DNA of 64,000 nucleotides, from contig NZ_JALDAY010000015.1 in assembly GCF_022698165.1 (NCBI RefSeq), forward strand, positions 241,870-305,869, given 5' to 3'. The stretch is from Streptomyces cylindrosporus. Its GTDB lineage: Bacteria; Actinomycetota; Actinomycetes; Streptomycetales; Streptomycetaceae. The number at the start of each line of letters is the position of its first letter. The stretch's first letter is position 1. The position numbers were made by a program, and so were the translations under genes. The notes below the pieces were generated by a model. It made no database searches and was not told the DNA's origin. It saw only the letters and a program-made list of their open reading frames with translations. Of this stretch, positions 43,882-51,980 are shown piece by piece.

Positions 43882-44248
43882 GCACTAGTACCTGGCTGAG
43901 CAACCCCCACCCACCGGCCTTCAAGACCACCGCCGCCCCCACGCGCGCGCATCCTTCACACCGGTCTCGTCGCCCGAAACCTGTGGCATCTCTTCCTGCC
44001 CCTTGTCGGCCTCAGCCACAGAAAGCACGCCACGGCGATACCCGCGGACGAACGAGCTGGCGCGCGTATGTCACGTCAACCACATCCGGTCCCAGCCACG
44101 CCTCTTGCTGTTGAAAGCCCCGCGTACCTTCAGCCGCCGACCGAGGGCGAGCCCATACGCACAGGGAAGGCGACCAAGCCCACCCACCATCTCACCCCAG
44201 CTGGACCGCGCCGTCGTACGACGGATCCACCGCCTCAGGAGGTCCTTC
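43882..44248. other. gene-free leader of lysis cassette with 14-bp palindrome
   Basis: No convincing gene. At 44211-44224 lies CCGTCGTACGACGG, a perfect dyad, 25 bp before the lysis-cassette start codon. The segment ends in a perfect AGGAGGT ribosome-binding site (44237-44243). Probably a promoter/operator region; -10/-35 boxes are not obvious. Confidence 0.5.
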
Positions 44249-44440
44249 ATGGCAACCAACCCCGACGAACTGGGCGCTCTCGCCTACACGGTGTACGCCG
44301 ACACCGTCGGCCACCGCGCGGTCAACGGCGACCAGCTGCCCGACTGGAGCGGCCTCGACGACCGGGTGCAGGGCGCCTGGCGGGCCGCGGCACACGCCGT
44401 CCAGCTGAAGATCACCCGAGACCAGGAAGAGGGCGCGTGA
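44249..44440 (+). CDS. small protein at head of lysis cassette (63 aa)
   Basis: ATG 44249 behind AGGAGGT. Sequence NPDELGALAYTVYADTVGHR, then LPDWSGLDDRVQGAWRAAAH, a compact helical protein common beside endolysin genes in actinophages. Its last base is the first base of the endolysin ATG, so the two are coupled. Confidence 0.65.
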   Translation: MATNPDELGALAYTVYADTVGHRAVNGDQLPDWSGLDDRVQGAWRAAAHAVQLKITRDQEEGA

Positions 44441-45381
44441 TGACGACCAACACCTGCCGCGGCATCGACGTCTCCGCCTACCAGAGCACCCAGGACTGGG
44501 CCGCCCACAAGAAAGACGGCGTCGCTTTCGCCTTCGCCAAGGCCACCGAAGGCGAACACACCCGCGACCAGCGATTCGACACCCACATCGCCGGCATCAT
44601 CAAGGCCGGACTCACCCCCGGCGCCTACCACCTCGCCTGGCCCACCCAGGACGCAGACGCCGAGGCCGCGAACTACATCGCCGCCGTCGCCCCCTACGCC
44701 CGCAGCACCCACCTGATCCACTGGCTCGACCTCGAGGCCTACAACGACGGCCGCAACTACCAAGGACGCAGCGACGCGCAGATCCTCGCCTGGGCCACCA
44801 CCTGGCTCGCCATCGTCCAGACCGCGTTCCCCACACAGCGCGTCGGCGCCTACACCTCCGCCGCCGACGTCGCTCAGGGCCACATCCCGCCCGACACCCC
44901 CCTGTGGTTCCCGCGCTACCCCGGCCCCTCCGTCGACACCTACGCCGAGGCCGAGCGCGCGGCGCGGCCGGCGCCGTCCGGACACACGGCGCTGTTCTGG
45001 CAGTTCACCAGCAGCCCCCTCGACCGGTCGATCTGCTACATGAGCGCGGACGACCTGCACACCTGGGCCACCGGCGGCACAACGCCCGCACACCCGAAGT
45101 ACGAGCCGTACCCAGGACGCTCCTTCTTCCTCAGGGGGGCCGGGCCTGCCTACGGGAAGCGGTCGCCCATCTTCACCGCGATGGGCCGCCGGCTCGTCGA
45201 CGTCGGCTGCGGCCACTACAAGGTCGGCCCGGGTCCCGTCCTCGGCAAGGCCGACGTCACCTCGTACGAGGCCTGGCAGCGCCAGTACAACGCCACCCAC
45301 CACAAGCGCTGGACGGGCGACGCCCTGACCTGGCCGCCCGGCCGAGAGACCTGGGACGCCCTCAAGGTCCCGAAGACCTGA
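44440..45381 (+). CDS. endolysin, GH25 muramidase with C-terminal cell-wall binding domain
   Basis: 313 aa. GH25 motifs: GIDVSAYQS at the N-terminus, FAFAKATEG, GLTPGAYHLAWPT and the catalytic IHWLDLE (acidic pair). The domain ends near residue 215. The C-terminal part (RSFFLRGAGPAYGKRSPIF, VGPGPVLGKADV, YEAWQRQY) is the wall-binding module seen in Streptomyces phage lysins. Cuts peptidoglycan glycan strands at lysis. No signal peptide, so a holin is needed. Confidence 0.92.
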   Translation: MTTNTCRGIDVSAYQSTQDWAAHKKDGVAFAFAKATEGEHTRDQRFDTHIAGIIKAGLTPGAYHLAWPTQDADAEAANYIAAVAPYARSTHLIHWLDLEAYNDGRNYQGRSDAQILAWATTWLAIVQTAFPTQRVGAYTSAADVAQGHIPPDTPLWFPRYPGPSVDTYAEAERAARPAPSGHTALFWQFTSSPLDRSICYMSADDLHTWATGGTTPAHPKYEPYPGRSFFLRGAGPAYGKRSPIFTAMGRRLVDVGCGHYKVGPGPVLGKADVTSYEAWQRQYNATHHKRWTGDALTWPPGRETWDALKVPKT

Positions 45382-45419
45382 ACCGGACACTCTGAGCCGC
45401 CGGGCGCCGAGGAGGCCGT

Positions 45420-45752
45420 ATGGACGCTGCCCTGATCACGGCCATCGCGAGCCTCGTGGCCGCACCCGTGACGGCAGCAGCGGCCATATACGGCCAGCGT
45501 GGCGCGAACCGGGCAGCCCGCGAAGGCAGCGCCGCTGTCATCTACAACGACCTGACCCGGCACCTCACCCACGAGCGGGACAAGGCGGAGACCGACGAGG
45601 CCGCCGCCGAGGCCCGGGCCAGCGCAGCCGAAGCCAGAGCATCAGCGGCCGAAGCCAGGTCGTCCGTAGCCGATGCGGAGAGCAGCCGGCTCCGCGCCGA
45701 GAACGATCGCCTCCGGGCTCTCATCGCCCAGCTGGGAGGGCAACCCCCGTGA
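45420..45752 (+). CDS. holin-like membrane protein with coiled-coil tail (110 aa)
   Basis: ATG behind GGAGG. One N-terminal hydrophobic helix (residues about 5-24) is followed by a long Ala/Glu/Arg coiled coil containing the repeated AEARASA unit. Size and position right after the endolysin suggest a holin or holin-associated protein. The stop overlaps the next start by four bases. Confidence 0.6.
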   Translation: MDAALITAIASLVAAPVTAAAAIYGQRGANRAAREGSAAVIYNDLTRHLTHERDKAETDEAAAEARASAAEARASAAEARSSVADAESSRLRAENDRLRALIAQLGGQPP

Positions 45753-46414
45753 CACGCACGGAAGGCGCCCTCTACCGGGCCCGGCACCTGCTGTGGATCG
45801 CCACCACCCTGTTGGTCCTCGCCAGCGGCCTCGCGTTCGCCTTCTACCTCATCGGGCGCGAATCTCACAGGGCCGACCGTTTCGCCGAGGAATCAACCCT
45901 CCGCGGAGACGCCGTCGCCACCCTTGCCGGCGACGTCCGCGCGCTGCGCCGGCAAGTGCAGGCAGAGGGCAAGACACCCGTCGCCCCGGACCCGAGCCGC
46001 GCGGTCGACAACCTCGGCGACCGGACCAAGTCCCCGGGACCGATTGCAGGCCCTCAGGGCCAGGAGGGGAGCCCCGGTCCCTCCGGAGCGCCGGGCAAGA
46101 ACGGCGCGGCCGGCCAGCCGGGCGCCAGCGGCGCTCCCGGAGCGGCCGGTCCGGCGGGCCCTCCCGGACCAACAGGCCCTCCAGGCCCAGCCGGACCCAC
46201 CGGTCCAGCAGGCCCGGCTGGCCCAGTTGGCCCAGCCGGGCAGGATGGCCGCGATGGCCAGGACGGCCAGAACTGCCCGTCGGGATACAGCCTCCAGACA
46301 CCCTCGTACGACACGAGCGCCCTCGTGTGCCGGCAGGACGGAGCGCCCGACCCGGGCGGATCCTCCCCAGCATCGCAGGCCGCCGCCCTGGACCCCCGCC
46401 GCAAGACCGCTTGA
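45749..46414 (+). CDS. collagen-like membrane protein (221 aa)
   Basis: GTG start in a GTGA overlap. One transmembrane helix at about residues 14-34, a short helical stalk, then about 30 Gly-X-Y triplets (residues 96-188; GPPGPTGPPGPAGP) and a C-terminal domain with two Cys. Likely a trimeric, membrane-anchored rod. A collagen-like protein as part of the lysis cassette might be a second holin/spanin-like component or a surface protein. The function is open. Confidence 0.75.
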   Translation: MTRTEGALYRARHLLWIATTLLVLASGLAFAFYLIGRESHRADRFAEESTLRGDAVATLAGDVRALRRQVQAEGKTPVAPDPSRAVDNLGDRTKSPGPIAGPQGQEGSPGPSGAPGKNGAAGQPGASGAPGAAGPAGPPGPTGPPGPAGPTGPAGPAGPVGPAGQDGRDGQDGQNCPSGYSLQTPSYDTSALVCRQDGAPDPGGSSPASQAAALDPRRKTA

Positions 46415-46520
46415 GGAGACGCCCCCGCTCCGGGCGACCCACGCCGAGGAATCCCAGGAGAGCGACGGACGCGATCTGCGATCCCAAGACGTGGCCGCGG
46501 GGCTGACGTCTTCGAAAGCA

Positions 46521-46558
46521 AGTTGGGCCCCCACCCCGTCCGGGGTGGGGGCCCAACT
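46521..46558. terminator. 17-bp perfect hairpin, bidirectional terminator
   Basis: AGTTGGGCCCCCACCCC pairs perfectly with its complement across a GTCC loop. It lies between the end of the rightward late operon and the 3' end of the leftward acetyltransferase, so it can stop transcription from both sides. Confidence 0.92.
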
Positions 46559-46575
46559 CGGCGTTTCTGCGGACG

Positions 46576-47118
46576 TCAGACCTGACGGCGAAGGATCATC
46601 GCGTCGTACGGCGGGGCATCAGGGAACGGCAGCACCTCGCCGAACCACTCGTACCCCCAGGCCTCGTACAGGGCGCGCACCTTCGGATGATCCCGCTCCA
46701 CCAGGAGCGTCACGCGTTCCTCCGGCCGGCCACGCAGCAATTCGTCGTGAATCTGCCCCGCGAGCCCGGTGCCGCGGACCCGCTCCACGACCATCAGCTC
46801 CGACAGCGCGAAGGTCCGGCTCCCCGTCTCCTCGGTCGCGCCTTTCGGTACGGCGGTGCGCAGGCCGTTCCACCAACGGGTACCGGGCTGCAGCGTGCAG
46901 CCGTAGGCGTAGCCGACCGGGACGTCGTCAAGGTAGGCGACTACGGCGGCGAAACCGGGCACCTCCGTGTTCCAGCCCAGCCGTTCGTCGAACCGGGCCA
47001 CCGAGTGGAACTCCTCGCCGAGCCGGTCGGCATAGATCTCGGCGTACACATCCAGGAGTTGAGGCCGGATGTCCTTGAGTCCTGCCGCGTCCCTGCGTTC
47101 CAGGCGTGGCCCGTTCAC
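46576..47118 (-). CDS. GNAT-family N-acetyltransferase (180 aa)
   Basis: GNAT core: strand AVVAYLDDVPVGYAYG, SELMVVERVRGTGLAGQIHDE (acetyl-CoA pyrophosphate-binding V-x-x-RGTGLA loop) and VRALYEAWGYEWFG. Acetylates a small molecule or protein; substrate unknown. Begins four bases after the stop of the HTH-TPR regulator, so both share a leftward transcript. Confidence 0.85.
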   Translation of the reverse strand: MNGPRLERRDAAGLKDIRPQLLDVYAEIYADRLGEEFHSVARFDERLGWNTEVPGFAAVVAYLDDVPVGYAYGCTLQPGTRWWNGLRTAVPKGATEETGSRTFALSELMVVERVRGTGLAGQIHDELLRGRPEERVTLLVERDHPKVRALYEAWGYEWFGEVLPFPDAPPYDAMILRRQV

Positions 47119-47121
47119 ATC

Positions 47122-48396
47122 TCACCTTTCCGTAGCCCGTGTCTGCTCGATGAAGTCGGCTGCCTCGGGCACGCTGCCCGCGTAGCGGCGCATCTGCACG
47201 CGGAGATCGCTTAGCCTGCTCCGTACCCGGTCGCTCTGCACCCGCTCCATCATGGCGGCCGTCCTGTGCGCCTCGTCGACGGCCTGCTCGACGTCCCCGC
47301 CGTCGAGTAGTGCCTGTGCCCGCTGCAGCTGGTAGTACACGCGGTTGCGCTCGAAGCGCGAGTCCAGCATGCCCAGTGCCGCGCCCGTCAGTTCCTGTGC
47401 CCGCTGGTGCTTGCCGAGAGCCTGGTGCGCGGCGCCAGCGAGACCGGTGAGCTCGGCCGGGGTGAGGAACGACAGCCAGGCCGCCGGTTCGCCCTTGGCC
47501 CGCCCGTACGCCGTCTCGGCGTGGACCAGGGACCGCTCGGCGCGCACCCGCTCCCCGACGCGCGCGTGCCCGACCGCCTGCCGGCAGTGCAACAGCGCCA
47601 TCAGCCACGGATCCGTCTTGGCCTGCCGGGTCTCCACGGCCGCGCGGCCGATCCGCAGCGCCTCCTGATCGCGACCGAGAAGCCGAGCCTGCATCGCCAG
47701 ATTCGACCAGACGCGGGCCTGCAGCTGGCCGTCCCCGGCGAGCATTCCGGCCTGCAGCGCCTCGTTGTAGAGGCCGGTCGCGGCTTCCTGCCTTCCCGCG
47801 TCGTAGGCGAACCAGCCCGCCGAGGCGGCGAGATCGCCTGATGCCGCATACAGGGCGCGCTCGACGCGGTCGCCGTAGGTGCAGTGGTTGAGCGCGTGGT
47901 GCACCTGTCCCAGGGCCAGCGCGGCGACCTCGTGGAGAGCGCCGCCGCCCAGGGAGTGGTCGTAGTTGTACAAGGCCGGGACGATCGCCCGGATCCGCTC
48001 GACGTCGCTGGCGCCGAGACGGCCGGCGGACGGGATGGCGTCGAGGCCTAAGGCGGCAGCCAGGCCCACCGCGATGAACTCCCGTCGTCGCACCGGGCGT
48101 TCCTCCTTCACGCGCGTCGGTCGCGGCGGCGGGGCCGGTACGCGTGACGACTTGCGCGGGACGAACCCCATGGCCTCCGGGCTGCGGCCGAAGATTTCCT
48201 GAAGGGCCAGAAGATAGCGAGACCAAGGCCACTGGACGTCGCCGCTGATCCAGCGCCGCACGTGCCGGTCCGTGCACTGGGTGGCCTTACCGAAGAGGAC
48301 CTCGGCGGTCCTGTTCACCTGGTCGGCGAGCTCCTGGTGGGTGTAGCCGCACTCCTTGAGCAGGGCTTCGAGCTTCACATTCCGCTGTCTCGCCAT
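47122..48396 (-). CDS. HTH-TPR transcriptional regulator (424 aa)
   Basis: N-terminal HTH (LEALLKECGYTHQELADQVN, CTDRHVRRWISGDVQWPW) is followed by a basic linker with RRREFIAVGLAAALG, a twin-arginine-like hydrophobic segment typical of this Streptomyces regulator family. The rest is helical TPR repeats (about residues 130-415), the sensory part. It lies divergent to the radical SAM operon, and the 211-bp space between contains a long inverted repeat, so it probably controls both transcripts. Confidence 0.82.
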   Translation of the reverse strand: MARQRNVKLEALLKECGYTHQELADQVNRTAEVLFGKATQCTDRHVRRWISGDVQWPWSRYLLALQEIFGRSPEAMGFVPRKSSRVPAPPPRPTRVKEERPVRRREFIAVGLAAALGLDAIPSAGRLGASDVERIRAIVPALYNYDHSLGGGALHEVAALALGQVHHALNHCTYGDRVERALYAASGDLAASAGWFAYDAGRQEAATGLYNEALQAGMLAGDGQLQARVWSNLAMQARLLGRDQEALRIGRAAVETRQAKTDPWLMALLHCRQAVGHARVGERVRAERSLVHAETAYGRAKGEPAAWLSFLTPAELTGLAGAAHQALGKHQRAQELTGAALGMLDSRFERNRVYYQLQRAQALLDGGDVEQAVDEAHRTAAMMERVQSDRVRSRLSDLRVQMRRYAGSVPEAADFIEQTRATER

Positions 48397-48456
48397 GATG
48401 TCCCCTCGTCAACGCGCCCTACGACGGTAGTCCGACCGCCACCCACCGTGAAGTAA

Positions 48457-48516
48457 AACTGTCCGGTTGGCAGTTGGTAACTCACCCGGATCCGTCCTGA
48501 CGGCAACTGGACAGTT
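48457..48516. promoter_or_regulatory. 13-bp inverted repeat, putative operator of the cargo locus
   Basis: AACTGTCCGGTTG at 48457-48469 and CAACTGGACAGTT at 48504-48516 are inverted copies with one mismatch, 34 bp apart. Extra half-sites (CAGTTGG) lie in between. This is in the middle of the divergent promoter region of the HTH-TPR gene and the operon at 48608. Confidence 0.7.
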
Positions 48517-48607
48517 CCTGTTGGCTCGTAAGGGACAGGCGAAACCCGGCGACCGCTGACACGGCCCCGGGGATGGCCAACGCTCTTTGCAGAGAGGGAG
48601 CGTCGAC

Positions 48608-48790
48608 ATGACGCAAGTTACCGCCTCACGCCCCGCACGCCCACAGGACGTTGAAAAGTCCAGGGGCGTCTACACCGTCACGCGTACAGGACTCGTCGCC
48701 GTCCCCGGCACCGAAGACTCCGGGTCCGTACGCGCCCGGAACGTCTCGCAGCGCCACTTCCCGGGAGGCCGCGATGACGGACAGCAGTGA
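48608..48790 (+). CDS. 60-residue peptide at start of cargo operon
   Basis: ATG 48608 with AGAGAGGGAGCG upstream. Polar, Arg/Ser/Gly-rich peptide (TGLVAVPGTEDSGSVRARN, C-terminal HFPGGRDDGQQ). It overlaps the next gene by 17 bases. It lacks Cys and has no recognisable domain. It is a conceivable leader/precursor peptide for the radical SAM enzyme downstream, or a simple leader ORF. Confidence 0.4.
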   Translation: MTQVTASRPARPQDVEKSRGVYTVTRTGLVAVPGTEDSGSVRARNVSQRHFPGGRDDGQQ

Positions 48791-49304
48791 GCCGACCCTG
48801 GCGGCGGGCTCCCAGGCGACGAGAGAACTCGCAGTGGCTGAGTGGCTCCTCGTCGCGGCCCACAACGCCGACGAGGCCGTTACCGACTGGCGCAACACCG
48901 GACTCGCCGTCCTTGAGTGCGGTGGCGTCTTCGCGGCACTGCGCATCCCCGCGCTCCTGGTCGTCGCCGCGGCCCGTACCAGCCACCCGGGCGACGTCGC
49001 CGAGTACCTCGCCGGCGCCCTGCACGGTGGTCCCGTCATCGTCAGCGCCAACGGCGACCAGTACTACGCCCTCGTGCCTCCGAGCACGGCGAAACGGAAA
49101 CTTCCCCACGGCATCGAGTGCCTCACCCGCTCGTCGCTCCTGTTCGTCCCGCGCCCAGATCTCACCGACCCGAACCAGCACGCTCACACCTCCTACTGGG
49201 CCGTGCCGATGGATGGCCCCGGCGCCCTGTGCCAGCCCGACGCCGTGCTCCAAGTCGCGACCGTCGGCCGGTTCCGGCACACCCAGCAAGGAGGAGACCA
49301 GTGA
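48774..49304 (+). CDS. conserved Streptomyces-type protein, paralogue A (176 aa)
   Basis: ATG 48774 behind GGGAGG. An alpha/beta protein: AEWLLVAAHNADEAVTDWRN, GLAVLECGGVFAALRIPALL, GGPVIVSANGDQYYALVPPS. It is collinear with the next gene product (W-N/G-A...R-I/K-L...GA/PVI-D-YY-L), so the two are a tandem paralogous pair. The pattern faintly recalls the N-terminal domain of bifunctional primase-polymerases, without its catalytic residues visible. Function unknown. Confidence 0.6.
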   Translation: MTDSSEPTLAAGSQATRELAVAEWLLVAAHNADEAVTDWRNTGLAVLECGGVFAALRIPALLVVAAARTSHPGDVAEYLAGALHGGPVIVSANGDQYYALVPPSTAKRKLPHGIECLTRSSLLFVPRPDLTDPNQHAHTSYWAVPMDGPGALCQPDAVLQVATVGRFRHTQQGGDQ

Positions 49305-49780
49305 TTGCTCCCGACCATCGCATCCTCCAGTGGCTGGCACGTGTCCACGGCAGCGCCCGGGAGGCCAACACCGAATGGCGCACGCAGGGAGTCGCGATGC
49401 TCCCCATGGGCGATCGCCTGTGCGCCATCAAACTGCGCGGCGAACTCGTCCACGCGGCGTGCAACACCGACGACCCTGCACAAGTCGCCACGATCCTCGC
49501 CGAACGGCTCGACGGGGCCGTGATCGGCGATGACCGTGTCGGCGCCACCTACTACCCCCTCATCAACAACCACGCCGGCCTGGTCTGGGACCTCGACAAC
49601 GATGCCCCTTGCCTTGGTGACGGCGTCTACCTCGGAGTCCCGGATCTTCACCGCGTCGCCCCGCCCGGTGCTCACTGGGTAGTGCGTCCCCGCTACGAAG
49701 GCGATCTCTGCCGACCCCAGTTCGTGCGCGACCTCGTAGCGGCCGGGACCCAGCGACTGCGCCCCGCAGGGTGCTCGTAG
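49301..49780 (+). CDS. conserved Streptomyces-type protein, paralogue B (159 aa)
   Basis: GTG start overlapping the previous stop (GTGA). Contains WLARVHGSAREANTEWRTQG, DRLCAIKLRGELVHAAC, GAVIGDDRVGATYYPL and HWVVRPRYEGDLC. Aligns by eye with paralogue A over most of its length. Probably acts with it as a heterodimer (inference). Confidence 0.6.
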   Translation: MIAPDHRILQWLARVHGSAREANTEWRTQGVAMLPMGDRLCAIKLRGELVHAACNTDDPAQVATILAERLDGAVIGDDRVGATYYPLINNHAGLVWDLDNDAPCLGDGVYLGVPDLHRVAPPGAHWVVRPRYEGDLCRPQFVRDLVAAGTQRLRPAGCS

Positions 49781-49876
49781 CCCACCCACGGCATGCGCTC
49801 AGATTTGCCGCCGAGCCCTAGGCCGCCGGCGACGGCTCTCGGCCCCGCTCTCGAAGGAGTCTCCCGTGGAACGGCA

Positions 49877-50131
49877 ATGGGTCACCGGCGCCTGCAGCTC
49901 GGCTGCGGCCGTGACGACCTGCCGGTGATCTACCTCGGGCCGGTCCAGTGGGACGGCCAGCACGCCCCTTCCCACGCCTGCTCGGACTGCCTCGCCCGCC
50001 TCATGCGGCAGGCGACCACCTACTTCAGGCAGCGGCAGCCCGCCGCTGCCGCCCTCAGCACCCGCCCCGCCCGTGCTTGCCCCGGCGTACGGGCGGGGCG
50101 GGCCCCACATCCCAGGGGAGGACTGACGTGA
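49877..50131 (+). CDS. small zinc-binding protein (84 aa)
   Basis: Start uncertain: ATG 49877 is chosen and ATG 49793 is in frame; the AAGGAG near 49855 is distant. Core RLQLGCGRDDLPVIYLGP, then HACSDCLARLMRQATTYF, giving a Cys/His zinc site. Its stop overlaps the radical SAM start by four bases, so it is coupled to that enzyme. Confidence 0.5.
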   Translation: MGHRRLQLGCGRDDLPVIYLGPVQWDGQHAPSHACSDCLARLMRQATTYFRQRQPAAAALSTRPARACPGVRAGRAPHPRGGLT

Positions 50132-51243
50132 CAGCCCTGACCGCCCGACCGATCATCAGCCAACAGCAGGCCGCGTCCTGCTACTTCCGCACGACCGTGG
50201 AGGCGCCGTACCGCAAGGCGCTCATCCAGATCTGCGAGCCCTGCAACGAGAAGTGCGCCCACTGCTTCGTCTCGGCGACGAAGCGCGGCACCTACATGCG
50301 CCTCGAGGACATCCGCGACCGCCTGATTCCCCAGCTGGCCGAGGCCTGCGCGACCAGGATCACCCTCACCGGCGGAGAGCCGTTCCTGCACGCCGACCTC
50401 CTGGGCATCGTCCGCGAGTTCCGCTCGGCTGGCATGTCCGTCGGCATCTGCACCAACGCGACGCTGGTGACGGACCACCAGATCGACGTGCTCGCCGAGC
50501 TCGACGTCCACATGAACGTCTCCCTCGACGGCTTCTCCCACGGCTCCCACGACAAGTTCCGCGGCCATCCCGGGGGCTTCGAGGAGACGACCGAGACGGT
50601 CAGGCGGTTCGGACGCGCGGGCATCCTGCAGGGGCTCCTGTGCACCCCGAACAACCTCGCCGAGGACGAGGAGTACGCGCGCCTGTGCGCCTTCGCCCGC
50701 GACCAGGGCGCCGACTACGTGCTGATGAACCCCCTCGGCCCGATGGGCCGGGGCGAGAACTCCGAACGCAAGCTGCGCCGGCCGGACGACCGCATGCGGC
50801 ACATCCGCGATATCACGCTCCCGTTCGCCGACGAGGGCCTCGACATGGTCCACATCCGCTTCCCGAACGACGACAAGCCCCTGAGTAACTGCGAAGCCGG
50901 CAGGATCATCTACGTCTTCACCCAGGGTGAAGTCACCGTCTGCCCCTACCTCGTGTTCGCGGCCAGGACCAAGGCGTCCCAGCACCCCGACACGGACTTC
51001 GTCGTCGGCAACGCGTGGACCGACGACGACATCGCGGCACGCCTGGACGCCTACAACTTCCACGAGCGTTGGCAGGTCGGCGCGAACAACAGCTGCGGCA
51101 GCTGCGCCATGTCCAGCGCGTGCGGCAAGGGCTGCCCGGCCGCCGTCGTCGCCGCCGGGCACCGCATCGGTGAGGTCGACAGCGAACTGTGCCCCGTCGT
51201 CCCCACCACCTCCCGCGTCCTGCCCCTGATCGAGGTCTCGTGA
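50128..51243 (+). CDS. radical SAM/SPASM enzyme (371 aa)
   Basis: GTG start in a GTGA overlap. The 4Fe-4S motif is CNEKCAHC (Cys39, 43, 46), followed by the GGEP motif (LTGGEPFLH), SLDG and a TIM-barrel-like core. The C-terminus carries a SPASM-type cluster: Cys255, Cys272, then CGSCAMSSACGKGC (Cys323, 326, 332, 336) and Cys355. SPASM enzymes usually modify peptides or proteins by carbon-radical chemistry. The tight overlap with a nucleotide-kinase gene is unusual for that class. Substrate unknown. Confidence 0.9.
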   Translation: MTALTARPIISQQQAASCYFRTTVEAPYRKALIQICEPCNEKCAHCFVSATKRGTYMRLEDIRDRLIPQLAEACATRITLTGGEPFLHADLLGIVREFRSAGMSVGICTNATLVTDHQIDVLAELDVHMNVSLDGFSHGSHDKFRGHPGGFEETTETVRRFGRAGILQGLLCTPNNLAEDEEYARLCAFARDQGADYVLMNPLGPMGRGENSERKLRRPDDRMRHIRDITLPFADEGLDMVHIRFPNDDKPLSNCEAGRIIYVFTQGEVTVCPYLVFAARTKASQHPDTDFVVGNAWTDDDIAARLDAYNFHERWQVGANNSCGSCAMSSACGKGCPAAVVAAGHRIGEVDSELCPVVPTTSRVLPLIEVS

Positions 51244-51980
51244 ACGGCCAGGGAATGCTCATCGCCGTCGAAGGGCCCGGAGGAGTCGGCAAGTCCACGG
51301 TCACCGCCGCCTTGACCACGCTGCTCCGCGACGAGTTCGCGGTCAACGTGTGCGCGACACGGGAGCCCACGGACACTCCGCTGGGCACGATGGCGCGCCA
51401 AGGGACCGACGTCTACCGCGGCCTGGCGATGGCTCACCTCATCGCCGCCGACCGGTACCAGCACCTCGACGAGCAGATCCGGCCTGCCATGGCGCGCGGC
51501 GAGATCGTCGTCTGCGACCGGTACATCGCCTCGTCGCTGGTCCTCCAGGTCATGGACGGCGTCGACCGCGAGACCGTGTGGCGGATGAACGAGGCCGCCG
51601 AGCGCCCCGACCTCGTCGTGCTCCTCACCGCGCACCCCGACGTGCTCACCAACCGGCTGGCTCGCCGCGGCACGCACAGCCGCTTCGAGCGAGAGACCGA
51701 CAGCAGTCACATCGAGTACGGGCTGTTCGCCGAAGCCGCTAAGTTCCTCGCAGACCGCGACGTTCCGATCGTGGAACTGGACGCGACCGCCGCCGATCCC
51801 GACACGCTCGCCCGCATCATCGCGGGCGACGTACTGACCATGCGGAGCCACAAGTCCCATGCCCCTGGACGTGCTGACCTTCAACCTCAACAACCCGTCC
51901 CGGGAGCGAGCGGAGAGGCAACTCTCGTACCTGACCGCCCGGCCGGAGCAGGTCCTCGTACTGACAGAGACGGCGCCTAG
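51240..51980 (+). CDS. dTMP-kinase-family P-loop kinase (246 aa)
   Basis: GTG start overlapping the radical SAM stop (GTGA). Walker A GPGGVGKST (residues 12-20), TREPTDTPLG, the DRY motif (Asp93-Tyr95) and the LID-like RRGTHSRFERE identify a thymidylate-kinase-like fold. Host Streptomyces already has a housekeeping Tmk, so this is a specialised copy. The last 41 codons overlap the following gene by 122 bases and look non-homologous, so the natural C-terminus may have been near 51850. Confidence 0.85.
   Translation: MNGQGMLIAVEGPGGVGKSTVTAALTTLLRDEFAVNVCATREPTDTPLGTMARQGTDVYRGLAMAHLIAADRYQHLDEQIRPAMARGEIVVCDRYIASSLVLQVMDGVDRETVWRMNEAAERPDLVVLLTAHPDVLTNRLARRGTHSRFERETDSSHIEYGLFAEAAKFLADRDVPIVELDATAADPDTLARIIAGDVLTMRSHKSHAPGRADLQPQQPVPGASGEATLVPDRPAGAGPRTDRDGA

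Noticed and set aside
43705..44114. Open frames through the palindrome array
   Set aside because: Translations merely reflect the palindromes (repeated FRDGF/GFRNP-like words), with no ribosome-binding site or coding character.
50128..51980. Viperin plus nucleotide kinase
   Set aside because: The pairing is similar, but the radical SAM protein has a C-terminal SPASM cysteine cluster and lacks the viperin-type motif context, so it is not called a viperin.
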